Shown: positions 8,134-16,535 of the stretch, piece by piece | Position numbering within the stretch: position 1 is the first letter of the stretch | Layout: each line of letters opens with the position of its first letter | Assembly: GCF_001483135.1 (NCBI RefSeq) | Contig: NZ_LNAL01000006.1 | Coordinates: forward strand, 1,116,003-1,180,002 | Direction of reading: 5' to 3' | DNA from: Solirubrum puertoriconensis | GTDB taxonomy: Bacteria > Bacteroidota > Bacteroidia > Cytophagales > Hymenobacteraceae | Length of the DNA: 64,000 bases | Notes under the pieces: model-generated | Told to the model about the DNA's origin: nothing | The model's input: the letters and a program-made list of their open reading frames with translations, nothing else | The model's database searches: none | Position numbers and translations under genes: made by a program

Positions 8134-11100
8134 TTATTGCTTCACAAAGCGCTCCACGTAGGTTTGCTGCTCGCCCACGATGCGCACCGTGTACATGCCA
8201 GCGTTGAGGTTACCAACTTTCTGGTTCAACTGCTGATTCAGCTGCTCCAACGAACCTTTGGCGCTGATGGCTACGCGGCCATCCGAAGTGAGTACCTGCA
8301 GCTGCAAGTTCTGGCCACGCTCCGGCACCTCCACGCGCACCGATTTGCTTACCGGATTGGGGTACAAGCCCAGTTTAACAGTTGCCAGGCTAGCCTTACC
8401 GCTGGTTACCACGTTAGCACCCAGGTTAAAGCGAGTTTGGATGGGGTAGTGGTCAGAGGTGGTGGAGCCATAGTTGGTGATGGTGCCAGCCACGTCGGTA
8501 CGGATGTTGGCCGAACCCTCAAGGTAGAACGTGTTCATCTCGTTCGACACCACTACGTGGTCAATCACATCGTTAAAGCCTACCGTCGACTTCAGCCCAG
8601 CCTGGCTTAGCGGCAGCGTAAGGGCCGAGTACTGAGCGGCATCAGCCGTGAAGGCTTGGTACGACGAAGCCGTTACGTTCGGAATGTTGGCAATGGTAAC
8701 GTCTAGGTCGTCGTTGAAGTCACCCATAATCAGCACGTTGCTCGTGCCATAGCGGGCGTCCAGCTCAGCCTTCAGCGCTTCGGCACCTGCCTTGCGGCGG
8801 TTGTACGAATCGCCGCCGTCATTGCTTTCGTTGGCTTTGGCATGAATGAGCACGAAGGCTACCCGGCGCGTTTGGCCATTTGTGAGCTTCACATCGGCCT
8901 CCATCAGGTAAGGCACGCGGCCCGTCGACCAGTTCGTCGACCAGTTATTCGGGTCGGTGCAGCTGGTGCAGGTAGAGAGCGTGGTAAAGGTGGCGTTGCT
9001 GAACGAAGTAGAACGGTACACGAACACCAGCTTCTGAGCGCTGCTAAATGCCGAGCCCGATACGCCGGTGGATACACTGTAGCGGTAACCGCCGGGCAGC
9101 TGGCGCACCATGGCTCCTAGCTTGGCCGTATCTACGATTTCGGCCAGGCCGTACACATCAGCGTTCAGGTCGGTGAGTACCTTTTTGGCGTTGGTTTCCT
9201 GCAGGGCTTCGTCCGTGGGGCCGTTGCCTGTAGCGCCAAACCACTCGATGTTCCAGTTCACTACGTCGAGCGTAGCGTTGGGAACGTACGTGTTGCCGGC
9301 TAGGGCTACCGGTACGGCCGTAGCACCCGGCGAGGTGATGCTAAGCGACGCGGTGTAGTTGGTGTTGGCTGCCGTGGGGGCAAACTCTACCGTTACCTCT
9401 TTGGGCGAGGCCAATGCTTCGGCAGCCGTGAAGGTGACAGAATTGCTGAAAGTAGTGCCGTCTTTCGAAACCTTAAAGGCAGTGCTCGGTGAGGTAATGG
9501 TTACGTCGCCGGTTACGTTGCGCGAGGTCGTTACAAACTTGCGCGTAGCCTTTTCGTTTTCCTTTACATAGTCGAAGTTGAGGCGGTTCGGTACCGCGCG
9601 AACAGCTACCGGAGCTGGAGTGCTCGAGTTGGTTACCTGAATGTCGTCGATCGTCCACTGGGCAGCGCCGCTGGCAGCCGAAGAGGTGTACACAAACGCT
9701 ACGTATACCGGGCTACCCTTGTAGGCGCTCAGGTCTACGTTGGAGGTCTGCGTCCAAGTGTCGGTGTTAGCCGCTGGCAGGTCCACGTCGATGGTCGTCC
9801 AGGTTACGCCCGCAGCGGTGGGTGAACCAGTGCCCGAGTAATTCGTCGAAACCCGCAGTTGCACGGCTGGGCCGTTGAAACGGGTACGCGACCAGAACGA
9901 GAGCAGCGGCACATTCATCGACGAAATGTTCAGCGACGGCGAAATCAGCCAGTCTTCGTTCGTCTGTGCGGTGCCTGAAAAGCCATTGATTTGCACAGCA
10001 TTAGGCGAAGTGCCTTTGCCCGAAGCGTCGTTGGCGTCGCGCCCGAACGTAGTGCAGCCCCATACCTGGGCGCCTGTTACGCTCACCTGCGTCCAGCCAT
10101 CGGCCAGGTTGTTGCCGCAGTCGTTAAAAGAGTACGTTGGGTTAGCAGGGTCGAAACCAGTGCCGCGTAGCGCAACCGTTTTGGAGGCAGCGCCCTGGCT
10201 GGCAATAGCAATGCTGCCCGTAGCCAATCCGCTGGCCGTAGGAGCGAAGCGTACGTAAACAGTTTGGTTGGTTGCCAGCTCGGCAGGTGCGTAGCTAATC
10301 GAGGAGGCAAACGTGGTGTTGTCTTTCGAAAGCTGGTACGGGCCCGTTGCCGTGAGGGTAGTGTTTTCGGTGAGGTTGGCTCCGCCCAGAGTAAAGGTTT
10401 GGTTACCCGTCGAGCCAACGTTTTGCGTACCGAAGCCTAGGTCAGTAACGCTGCTGATAAGGCGAGCATCCGAAGCCGTCTTCCACGACAAATCGAAATC
10501 GTCGATGGCCGAAGTCGGGCGGTTGCCCGAACCCGTGCTAGCCGACAAAGCCACGATACGAATCCAAACGGGTTCGTTTTTGTCGTCGAGGGCGTTGCCA
10601 AAATCTACGTCAACCGAGGTGCTGCCGAAGGTGCTGTTGCCCGTAACCGCCGAGGTAGGCAGGGCCGTGAAGGAAGTTGGGTTAGCACCCACCGCATAGT
10701 CGACGCGCCAGTTGGTAGTGCGCGGAGAAGCGACATCGAGCGACTGCAGCTTAAAGTTGAGTTGCAACTCGTAACGGCCGGTGGTATTGGCTGCCTGAAA
10801 TACGAAAGCAGCACCTGGGTCGTAACCCGAAGTGCTGGTTTGGCGCACACCTAGGGCGCGGTTGGTAGCTGCTGCTTGGTCGGTAGCGCTGGTGCTTGCC
10901 GTGAGGCCCGTGGCCGAAGCGTAGTTTTTGAAACCAACTGGGGTGCCCAGGCTCCACTCAGTTGGGGTTGTAACCAGGGTCTGGGAGGTACCGAGGGCGG
11001 TAGCCGAGGCAGCCGACCGTACGGTAAAGCCTGCGGGCAGGCCCGAAGCCAAAGCGTCAAAATTTTGTTTGTAGGGGCTGCTGCCAAGGGTTGCTTGTGC

Positions 11101-11169
11101 CCAAGCATGCTGCGGTGCGAAGCTGAGCACGCCTAAGCCTAACAAACCAAGAAGTAAAGGTGATTTCAT
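8134..11169 (-). CDS. T9SS-exported endonuclease/exonuclease/phosphatase-family nuclease
   Basis: 1011 residues. Signal peptide 1-24 (APQHAWAQ), two beta-sandwich 'choice-of-anchor' adhesion-like modules separated by ASPM/HYDIN-type Ig repeats (FGTQNVGSTGNQTFTL, FDYVKENEKATRKF), then an EEP nuclease domain (about 635-920) with VNWNIEWFG, AEIVD, LIHAKAN, IMGDFNDDLD and SDHYPIQTRF, which supply the metal-binding Asn, Glu, Asp and His. The C-terminus is a T9SS type A sorting domain from LYPNPV to FVKQ. The product is likely secreted to the cell surface or medium and degrades extracellular nucleic acid. Single gene with a terminator at 8078-8114. Confidence 0.9.
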   Translation of the reverse strand: MKSPLLLGLLGLGVLSFAPQHAWAQATLGSSPYKQNFDALASGLPAGFTVRSAASATALGTSQTLVTTPTEWSLGTPVGFKNYASATGLTASTSATDQAAATNRALGVRQTSTSGYDPGAAFVFQAANTTGRYELQLNFKLQSLDVASPRTTNWRVDYAVGANPTSFTALPTSAVTGNSTFGSTSVDVDFGNALDDKNEPVWIRIVALSASTGSGNRPTSAIDDFDLSWKTASDARLISSVTDLGFGTQNVGSTGNQTFTLGGANLTENTTLTATGPYQLSKDNTTFASSISYAPAELATNQTVYVRFAPTASGLATGSIAIASQGAASKTVALRGTGFDPANPTYSFNDCGNNLADGWTQVSVTGAQVWGCTTFGRDANDASGKGTSPNAVQINGFSGTAQTNEDWLISPSLNISSMNVPLLSFWSRTRFNGPAVQLRVSTNYSGTGSPTAAGVTWTTIDVDLPAANTDTWTQTSNVDLSAYKGSPVYVAFVYTSSAASGAAQWTIDDIQVTNSSTPAPVAVRAVPNRLNFDYVKENEKATRKFVTTSRNVTGDVTITSPSTAFKVSKDGTTFSNSVTFTAAEALASPKEVTVEFAPTAANTNYTASLSITSPGATAVPVALAGNTYVPNATLDVVNWNIEWFGATGNGPTDEALQETNAKKVLTDLNADVYGLAEIVDTAKLGAMVRQLPGGYRYSVSTGVSGSAFSSAQKLVFVYRSTSFSNATFTTLSTCTSCTDPNNWSTNWSTGRVPYLMEADVKLTNGQTRRVAFVLIHAKANESNDGGDSYNRRKAGAEALKAELDARYGTSNVLIMGDFNDDLDVTIANIPNVTASSYQAFTADAAQYSALTLPLSQAGLKSTVGFNDVIDHVVVSNEMNTFYLEGSANIRTDVAGTITNYGSTTSDHYPIQTRFNLGANVVTSGKASLATVKLGLYPNPVSKSVRVEVPERGQNLQLQVLTSDGRVAISAKGSLEQLNQQLNQKVGNLNAGMYTVRIVGEQQTYVERFVKQ

Positions 11170-11354
11170 CGACAGAAGTCGTAAGTGGTGGTGAAAAGCA
11201 AAAGTACTTGCCTACAAGAAAGTCAATGTTATCAGAATGTTACCAAATTGGACCAGGCGAAATTTCCTGAACACATTCATAGGCCTCCTTCCGGCTGCTT
11301 AACCATCAGCTTTGCTCAGCTATCTAGGTATTTCTTCAGTTAACACGCGGGCAG

Positions 11355-11996
11355 CTAGGCCTTGGTGTAATAGGGCTCCTTCTCCTTATCATGGTAGCGC
11401 AAATAGCCGTGTAACACCAGTTTGATAAGCATGCGGTACGCCCGGCGTTTCGATACATTTATCAGCTTACTGTACTGATCAAGCGTCAGGCGCGGATGCT
11501 TACGTACAAAATCCAGTGCAGCCTCTTCTAATTTGTTAAGTGGTATTTTTTCGAAGCGGCTTTCGGGCTGTTCATTGGCCAATACTTTTTCAGTGATTTG
11601 GCTGGTTTGCACGCTTTCATCGCCCACTCGCACGTACCCACGCCAGTCATCGGCGGCCACTAAAGCTTTGTGGGGTTTTCGTGAGCTTTCACTCACGGTA
11701 ACGATTAATACGATGCGCGCATCATCCTCTACCTCTTCAATCCGCAATTGCAGCGGCGGCATTATATAATGTTCGGCAGCTTGCCGCAGCAGAAAAATTT
11801 CTTCTTCAGCGTCGCGTACGCCCACTATTCGGCCATTATCCTCTACGCCAATTAGCAGCCTGCCCCCCTGGCTATTGGCAAACGATACCAAAGTGCGCGA
11901 AATGCGCGTGGGATGGGTAGTTCGTTTTTTAAAATCCAGCGTTTCGCCCTCGCCTTTGGCGATTAATTCGCGCAACCGTTGTGCCGTGAATCCCAT
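11355..11996 (-). CDS. AlbA_2/Schlafen-type ATP-binding-domain protein with C-terminal winged helix
   Basis: 213 residues. The N-terminal half (about 8-135) is an AlbA_2 domain: GEGETLDFKK, then TLVSFANSQGGRLLIGVEDNGRIVGV, the standard signature of this putative nucleic-acid-binding fold in transcription regulators and Schlafen-like proteins. The C-terminal 65 residues (LEEAALDFVRKHPRLTLDQYSKLINVSKRRAYRML in outline) look like a winged helix. A role as DNA-binding regulator is inferred. Single gene with an AT-rich upstream region. Confidence 0.8.
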   Translation of the reverse strand: MGFTAQRLRELIAKGEGETLDFKKRTTHPTRISRTLVSFANSQGGRLLIGVEDNGRIVGVRDAEEEIFLLRQAAEHYIMPPLQLRIEEVEDDARIVLIVTVSESSRKPHKALVAADDWRGYVRVGDESVQTSQITEKVLANEQPESRFEKIPLNKLEEAALDFVRKHPRLTLDQYSKLINVSKRRAYRMLIKLVLHGYLRYHDKEKEPYYTKA

Positions 11997-12241
11997 ATAT
12001 GTGGATGCGCTTACGTAAATCTAACGTATACGTACAGTTAGTAAAAAAGCTACAAAAATGATAGGAGCCTACCAAAGTAATAGCCAACACTTGGGTAAAT
12101 GTTAAGTTAGTGCCAGCCTGCGCTGCTGTGTGACAGACGGTTACTTCATTTGGGCTGACTGTATTTAAAAACATCGAAAGAAATCTCCGAACAAGCGGAT
12201 AATCTACGCTGCTCTATTTCATGGTAGATAGGGCACACGAA
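11997..12241. other. Intergenic region without a recognised gene
   Basis: It is AT-richer than its surroundings and probably contains the promoter of the AlbA_2 gene on the minus strand. A short minus-strand frame here has no family resemblance, and I see no other structure. Confidence 0.3.
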
Positions 12242-12272
12242 AAAGCCCATTGACACCTAGGCCAATGGGCTC
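12241..12272 (-). terminator. Terminator of the AT-hook protein gene
   Basis: The hairpin AGCCCATTG / CAATGGGCT encloses a CCTAGG-containing loop and is followed on the minus strand by five U. Confidence 0.75.
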
Positions 12273-12293
12273 ATACAGTTCGCAGGAATACTG

Positions 12294-12554
12294 TTAGGCG
12301 TTGTTCGCGGCGTTTTTGGGCGGACGGCCCGGGCCACGACGACGGCCTTCACCCCCTTCAGCACCTTCGCCGGCAGGCTTGCGGCCGGGTTTTTTACGCT
12401 GGTTAGGCTCGTAAGCCGGGTCGAGGAGCTCGGCCAACTCGTTTAGGGCTGATTGCACCTTGCCATGAGCGCGACGGATTTCGCGCACCAGATTTTCATT
12501 ACGACCAGCGTCTTCCAGTACTTTTTGTAGGTGCTGAATGTTAAGTTCGGCCAT
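12294..12554 (-). CDS. Small basic AT-hook-type DNA-binding protein
   Basis: 86 residues. Residues 1-45 form an amphipathic, coiled-coil-like helix region. Residues 52-80 are a basic, Gly/Pro-rich tail with two AT-hook-like cores, KKPGRKPAG and RRRGPGRPPK, that usually insert into the minor groove of AT-rich DNA. This suggests a small nucleoid-associated protein in which the helix dimerises and the tail binds DNA. Function is inferred from composition alone. The gene is monocistronic with its own terminator. Confidence 0.7.
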   Translation of the reverse strand: MAELNIQHLQKVLEDAGRNENLVREIRRAHGKVQSALNELAELLDPAYEPNQRKKPGRKPAGEGAEGGEGRRRGPGRPPKNAANNA

Positions 12555-12826
12555 TGTATATAAAGATTAATGGTTCAATTTCAGAACAAAGAAACGAGAA
12601 TATAAAAATAAAGTATCACGCATTATTATATTTTTTTTGATTTACCGTCCAAATCATAGGCTTTCGTTCTGAAATGACGGTTTTATTGTCTCTGAGGAGG
12701 TATTAATTCTTATTAAGACTGCTGCGAACCTTGTACTTACTAGTAGGTTTCTTACAGCTCTTTGAAACAATTAACCCTACAAACCCCACTGCATACAACG
12801 TGCGAGATTATGCAAGGGCATTTTAT
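12555..12826. other. AT-rich intergenic region
   Basis: It is clearly AT-rich (long A/T runs near 12600-12640) and lies upstream of the AT-hook protein gene on the minus strand. It probably holds that promoter. No gene is supported. Confidence 0.3.
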
Positions 12827-13711
12827 TTATTCTCCTACTCCTGTCTCTTCAGCCGAAATACGCCAAAGCCTATGGGCTTCGGCACGGCTTGCTGCCTTGC
12901 TGGATACCCGGGCAGGATGGCAATTTTTATAATACGCGCCGCTATTTTTTTGGTAATCATCGGCAGTTACTACGCAAACAATAGTATCGGCGGCCCGCTC
13001 GTTGGAGCGAGCAAATGGCAGCGCTAGTAGCATCATGGCGCGCATAAACCATGAGCTATGTAACCACAAATTGGAACGCACCAAACCGGGGTGCAGGCAA
13101 TGGGCTGTAACTGGCGTTAGCTCAAGGCGTTCGGCCAAGGCTTTGGTAAATAAAATATTGGCCAGTTTGGAGTCGCAATAGGCTGTAAATGCGCTGCTCC
13201 GATTGGGGTCAATTCGGGCCTCTAGGTTGCTTTCTATTTCGCCTAACCAATGCGCTTCGGAAGCTACCGTAATTACGCGGGCGCCGATGCCGGCTTGCTC
13301 GAGCAAGGGCAGTAAACGGTTGGTGATTACAAACGGAGCCAGATGGTTGGTAGCCCAACACAACTCGTGGCCTTCGTCGGTGGCAATGAGCTTGTTGGGA
13401 AGCACTCCGGCGTTGTTGATAAGCACATCTAACTTCGTGTGCTTGCTCAGCACTTCATCGCACAACCGATGCACCTCGGTCAGTATGGCAAGGTCGCACA
13501 GGAACAGTTCGGGAGCAGGGTTGCCCGGAGGGCCAGCCGCTTGTACTTCGTCAAGGGCCTGCTGGCCCCGCGCTGCGTTGCGGCAAACGATTAACAGGTG
13601 CGCCCCTAGGTTGGCTAAGCGCTTAGCTGCCGCTAGGCCAATGCCCGACGAGGCACCCGTGATTAAAATAGTGCGGCCCTGCAGCGGCCGCTCGGCAGAT
13701 GTAGTACGCAT
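12827..13711 (-). CDS. Short-chain dehydrogenase/reductase (WW-oxidoreductase/retinol dehydrogenase-like)
   Basis: 294 residues from the ATG at 13711. Rossmann motif TGASSGIG (about 19-26), NNAG, and the catalytic Ser plus YCDSK. The start is followed by 12 residues before the first strand, as usual in SDRs. Longer frames starting at ATG 13756 or TTG 13762 would run into the ssb-like gene's terminator, so they are rejected. The order and length resemble the RDH/WWOX-type SDRs that use NADP(H); the substrate is unknown. Confidence 0.88.
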   Translation of the reverse strand: MRTTSAERPLQGRTILITGASSGIGLAAAKRLANLGAHLLIVCRNAARGQQALDEVQAAGPPGNPAPELFLCDLAILTEVHRLCDEVLSKHTKLDVLINNAGVLPNKLIATDEGHELCWATNHLAPFVITNRLLPLLEQAGIGARVITVASEAHWLGEIESNLEARIDPNRSSAFTAYCDSKLANILFTKALAERLELTPVTAHCLHPGLVRSNLWLHSSWFMRAMMLLALPFARSNERAADTIVCVVTADDYQKNSGAYYKNCHPARVSSKAASRAEAHRLWRISAEETGVGE

Positions 13712-13760
13712 GGTGGAGAAGCCGGGAAGGAGAGAAGGCCTCTGGCAGGGGTGCATACGC

Positions 13761-13795
13761 AAAAATGCCGCTTCCGGTAATCGGAAGCGGCATTT
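13761..13795 (-). terminator. Terminator of the DUF3127 gene
   Basis: A 14-bp perfect stem (13763-13776 with 13782-13795), 5-nt loop and a U-run on the minus strand, just after the DUF3127 stop. Confidence 0.88.
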
Positions 13796-13818
13796 GTAGT
13801 GTAATCCGTAACGAATGC

Positions 13819-14235
13819 TTAGAAGGGCAGGTCGTTGTCGTCGTCCGAAGCAATGGGAGCGGGGCGCTGGGGTTGCGCGTCGCGGCGAAGGCCGGGGTTA
13901 TTGTTTGCAGCCGGGGCCGAGTAGCCACCGCCTTGCTGGCCACCAGCGCTGGCACCGCTAGCCGCCTCGATGCGCCAAGCCTCGAGGTTGGTGAAGTACA
14001 GCATCTGGCCATTTTTGTTGAAGCCGCGGCCACGCAGGTTGAACTGCACGCGTACCTCGTCACCAATTTTGTATTGGTCGATCAGAGACGTCTTGTCTTG
14101 TACCAGCTGAAACTTGATATGCTCGGGATACTGGCCGTCGACGACTTCCAGCACGAACTCGCGCTTGCGGAATTTCTCGCTCACCTGTTGCTCGTCCATA
14201 ATGTCGTGCAGGCGGCCGGTAGCTTCGTAAGCCAT
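13819..14235 (-). CDS. DUF3127 protein with SSB-like acidic C-terminal tip
   Basis: 138 residues from the ATG at 14235 (MAYEATGRLHDIM). Residues 1-90 match the DUF3127 domain common in Bacteroidota: KREFVLEVVDGQYPEHIKFQLVQDK and a beta-rich region ending LYFTNLEAWRIE, compatible with an OB fold. A Gly/Ala/Gln-rich linker follows, and the protein ends DDDNDLPF. That tip copies the acidic D-D-D-x-P-F end of bacterial SSB, which recruits replication and repair proteins. I infer a single-stranded nucleic-acid-binding partner protein; this is not established. An upstream in-frame GTG extension lacks conservation. Confidence 0.82.
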   Translation of the reverse strand: MAYEATGRLHDIMDEQQVSEKFRKREFVLEVVDGQYPEHIKFQLVQDKTSLIDQYKIGDEVRVQFNLRGRGFNKNGQMLYFTNLEAWRIEAASGASAGGQQGGGYSAPAANNNPGLRRDAQPQRPAPIASDDDNDLPF

Positions 14236-14334
14236 AGTCAATGAAAGGAGGGATGTTGAAAATTTATAAGCCAAATCTACGAAAAATAATTCCGGATGGG
14301 TGGTGCTGGGGCCGGCTTGCTGCCTCACTTTTCC

Positions 14335-14358
14335 ACTCCTATATATAATAAGGAGTAG
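14335..14358. repeat. Copy 1 of a short dispersed repeat (TATATAATAAGGAGT)
   Basis: The 17-base string TATATATAATAAGGAGT at 14340-14356 recurs exactly at 18341-18357, and its ATAATAAGGAGTAG end recurs at 15500. In this copy the ends also form an inverted repeat ACTCCT/AGGAGT (14335-14340 with 14351-14356). It lies in the divergent region between the DUF3127 gene and the isoaspartyl peptidase gene. Confidence 0.6.
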
Positions 14359-14431
14359 CCACTGCTTACACTCCAGGTAAACCGCCTACTCCAATTGCCG
14401 TACTTTGGGCTCAGCAACTTCTCCTTACTGC

Positions 14432-15403
14432 ATGTCGCACATTGCCCTTGCCCTGCACGGTGGCGCCGGCACCATAGCCCGCACCCTGCTGCTCCCCGAA
14501 GCTGAGTACGAATACCGACACGCCTTGCAGCAAGCCCTACTTGCGGGTTACGATTTGTTGCGCCAAGGAGCTCCGGCCCTCGATGCGGTAGAGCATACCG
14601 TGGTGCAACTTGAAAACAACCCACTGTTCAATGCTGGTCGGGGTGCCGTATTTACACACGAGGGGCACCACGAACTCGATGCCTCGATAATGGACGGGCG
14701 CACCAAACAAGCCGGAGCCGTAACGGGCGTTCGGGCAGTGCAAAATCCCATTAGGGCCGCTCGCCTGGTAATGGAGCGCTCCGAGCATGTACTGCTGGCT
14801 TGGCCCGGTGCCGAGGAGTTTGCCCAGCAACAAGGCCTGGCGATGCAGCCACCGGAGTATTTTTTCACGGAGCACCGCTATGGCCAGTTGCAGGAGGCAC
14901 TAGCCAGCGGCCGCATTCGCCTCGACCACAGTCATGATGCTCCGCTCGAAGAGCCTAACAAGTTCGACGAAGATCCGAAACGCAAGATGGGCACGGTGGG
15001 CGCCGTCGCCTGCGACCAATACGGCAACTTAGCCGCTGCCACCAGCACAGGCGGCATGACGAACAAGCGTTTCTCGCGCGTCGGCGACTCGCCCATTATC
15101 GGCGCGGGCACGTGGGCCGATAATCGCACGTGCGCCATTAGCTGCACTGGCCACGGTGAATTTTTTATTCGGGCCGTGGTAGCGCACGATATAGCCTGCC
15201 TCATGGAGTACCGCGGCCTGAGCCTGGCCGAAGCCTGCGGGGTAGTGGTGCACGATAAGCTGGCGCCTGTTGGCGGCGAAGGCGGCTTGGTGGCCGTTGA
15301 TGCTGCCGGCAACATGGCATTGCCTTTCAACTCCGATGGCATGTACCGCGCAAGCATCAGCAGCTACTCGCCGTTGTTTGTGGGTATCTACCGCGATGAG
15401 TAA
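14432..15403 (+). CDS. Isoaspartyl peptidase/L-asparaginase (Ntn hydrolase)
   Basis: 323 residues from ATG 14432 (MSHIALALHGGAG). Family signatures are LHGGAG at the N-terminus, NPLFNAGRGAVFT, and the autoprocessing site G-T188-VGAVA, where Thr becomes the N-terminal nucleophile after self-cleavage, followed by TSTGGM and RVGDSPIIGAGTWAD. It hydrolyses beta-aspartyl dipeptides and asparagine in the cytoplasm. Its convergent neighbour is a cyanophycinase-like peptidase, which would produce beta-Asp-Arg dipeptides as its substrate. Confidence 0.93.
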   Translation: MSHIALALHGGAGTIARTLLLPEAEYEYRHALQQALLAGYDLLRQGAPALDAVEHTVVQLENNPLFNAGRGAVFTHEGHHELDASIMDGRTKQAGAVTGVRAVQNPIRAARLVMERSEHVLLAWPGAEEFAQQQGLAMQPPEYFFTEHRYGQLQEALASGRIRLDHSHDAPLEEPNKFDEDPKRKMGTVGAVACDQYGNLAAATSTGGMTNKRFSRVGDSPIIGAGTWADNRTCAISCTGHGEFFIRAVVAHDIACLMEYRGLSLAEACGVVVHDKLAPVGGEGGLVAVDAAGNMALPFNSDGMYRASISSYSPLFVGIYRDE

Positions 15404-15454
15404 TGTGCCCTGCCTAGGTAGCGTAGCGGCTTCAGGCACCTAGGGGCAAACGCA

Positions 15455-15490
15455 TTCGGTCCCGGCTGTTGGAGAACTGCCGGGACCGAA
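15455..15490. terminator. Hairpin between convergent genes
   Basis: A 12-bp perfect stem TTCGGTCCCGGC / GCCGGGACCGAA with a 12-nt loop, between the isoaspartyl peptidase and cyanophycinase genes. It has no clear U-run. Confidence 0.6.
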
Positions 15491-15496
15491 GCGAAT

Positions 15497-15513
15497 ATAA
15501 TAATAAGGAGTAG
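15497..15513. repeat. Copy 2 of the ATAATAAGGAGTAG repeat
   Basis: ATAATAAGGAGTAG at 15500-15513 is identical to 14345-14358. It sits in the gap after the hairpin, downstream of both convergent genes, where a promoter role is unlikely. Confidence 0.55.
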
Positions 15514-15521
15514 CAGAAGAG

Positions 15522-16445
15522 TTAGGACGCCGAACGTAACTCGGCGGCTGGGCGGTGCGCTGCTATAGCCGCATCGTGGGTTGGCTTGTCGACGAAGAAT
15601 TTTCGCTCGTGGATGTCGTACACGTTGCCTTTGGCCAGTACGTGCATTGTTATGTTCTCAATCGACAATGCGGTGCCCTTTGCAGCGGCAGCCGTGTTGT
15701 TGTGCCGGATATGATGCCCATCGATGATGATAACCAAATTGGAGCCGATGGTTTCGATGAGGTTGCCGTTGCGGATGAGCACACCTGTGTCCTCGCCCAA
15801 GCCTATGCCGATGAAAGTGGGGTGCAAACCGACCGCCTCGATCAAACGGCCAAAGCGCCCGCGCTTTACAAAGTGCGAGTCGATGATGACGTTCGGAATT
15901 AAGCTAAGGCCAGTTCCCATCTTAACGGCTCCTTTCATCAACGATTCCGGCACCGAGCCGCCCCGGATCATGATGTGCGACATAGCCATGGCCCCGGCAC
16001 TGGTACCGGCAATCACAAAATCAGGCTCCGCGAAATAACGCTGCGTGAGAATCTCAAGAAACCGGGTGCCGCAGAACATTTCTTTTAGCCGCGACTGGTC
16101 GCCGCCCGAAAACATCACGAGGTCGGCGGCCAGCAGGCGCTCCAATATCTCGGGCTGATCGGTGTCCTGCGGGACACGAATGTCCATCACGCCCACATCG
16201 AGGCAATTCAGCATACCAAACGACGACACATAGATGCGCCCCACCTCATCCGGAATCATGGAAGCGGTGGTGACAACCTCGATGCGCGGGTCGGTTTTGC
16301 CACTCTCCAGCACAATGCGCTTCAGAATGCCGAGCTCAAAGAAGTTGAGATAATACTTCTTCTTCTTTTGCGGGTTGGGGTAGGTGCCTTTGTCCTCGTT
16401 ACCCCCAACGGCTATCAATTTACCCTGTGGTTTCGGTGCGTTCAA
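15522..16445 (-). CDS. Cyanophycinase-like S51 peptidase
   Basis: 307 residues. Signatures are LIAVGGNEDKG at the N-terminus, FSGGDQSRL and the nucleophile elbow IAGTSAGAMAMS (S149), all diagnostic of S51 peptidases of the cyanophycinase branch, which cut the multi-L-arginyl-poly-L-aspartate storage polymer to beta-Asp-Arg. No signal peptide. The start is a TTG at 16445: the preceding in-frame codon is a stop (TAG) and no ATG precedes the conserved GGNEDKG. It faces the isoaspartyl peptidase that would finish the degradation. No cyanophycin synthetase is in the window. Confidence 0.88.
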   Translation of the reverse strand: MNAPKPQGKLIAVGGNEDKGTYPNPQKKKKYYLNFFELGILKRIVLESGKTDPRIEVVTTASMIPDEVGRIYVSSFGMLNCLDVGVMDIRVPQDTDQPEILERLLAADLVMFSGGDQSRLKEMFCGTRFLEILTQRYFAEPDFVIAGTSAGAMAMSHIMIRGGSVPESLMKGAVKMGTGLSLIPNVIIDSHFVKRGRFGRLIEAVGLHPTFIGIGLGEDTGVLIRNGNLIETIGSNLVIIIDGHHIRHNNTAAAAKGTALSIENITMHVLAKGNVYDIHERKFFVDKPTHDAAIAAHRPAAELRSAS

Positions 16446-16535
16446 CTAGCAGAAATGTGGAGCGGTGAGTGAGTAATCGAAAATGCAGAAGGTACGCTGC
16501 TTGAAGCAACTCCCGAGCCAAAAAGTGCCGAAAGG

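Noticed and set aside
11929-12174. Minus-strand frame of 81 codons
   Set aside because: Overlaps the start of the AlbA_2 gene; no domain, no convincing start context.
13712-13762. Upstream extension of the SDR gene
   Set aside because: The TTG at 13762 lies in the DUF3127 terminator; the ATG at 13711 suits the fold.
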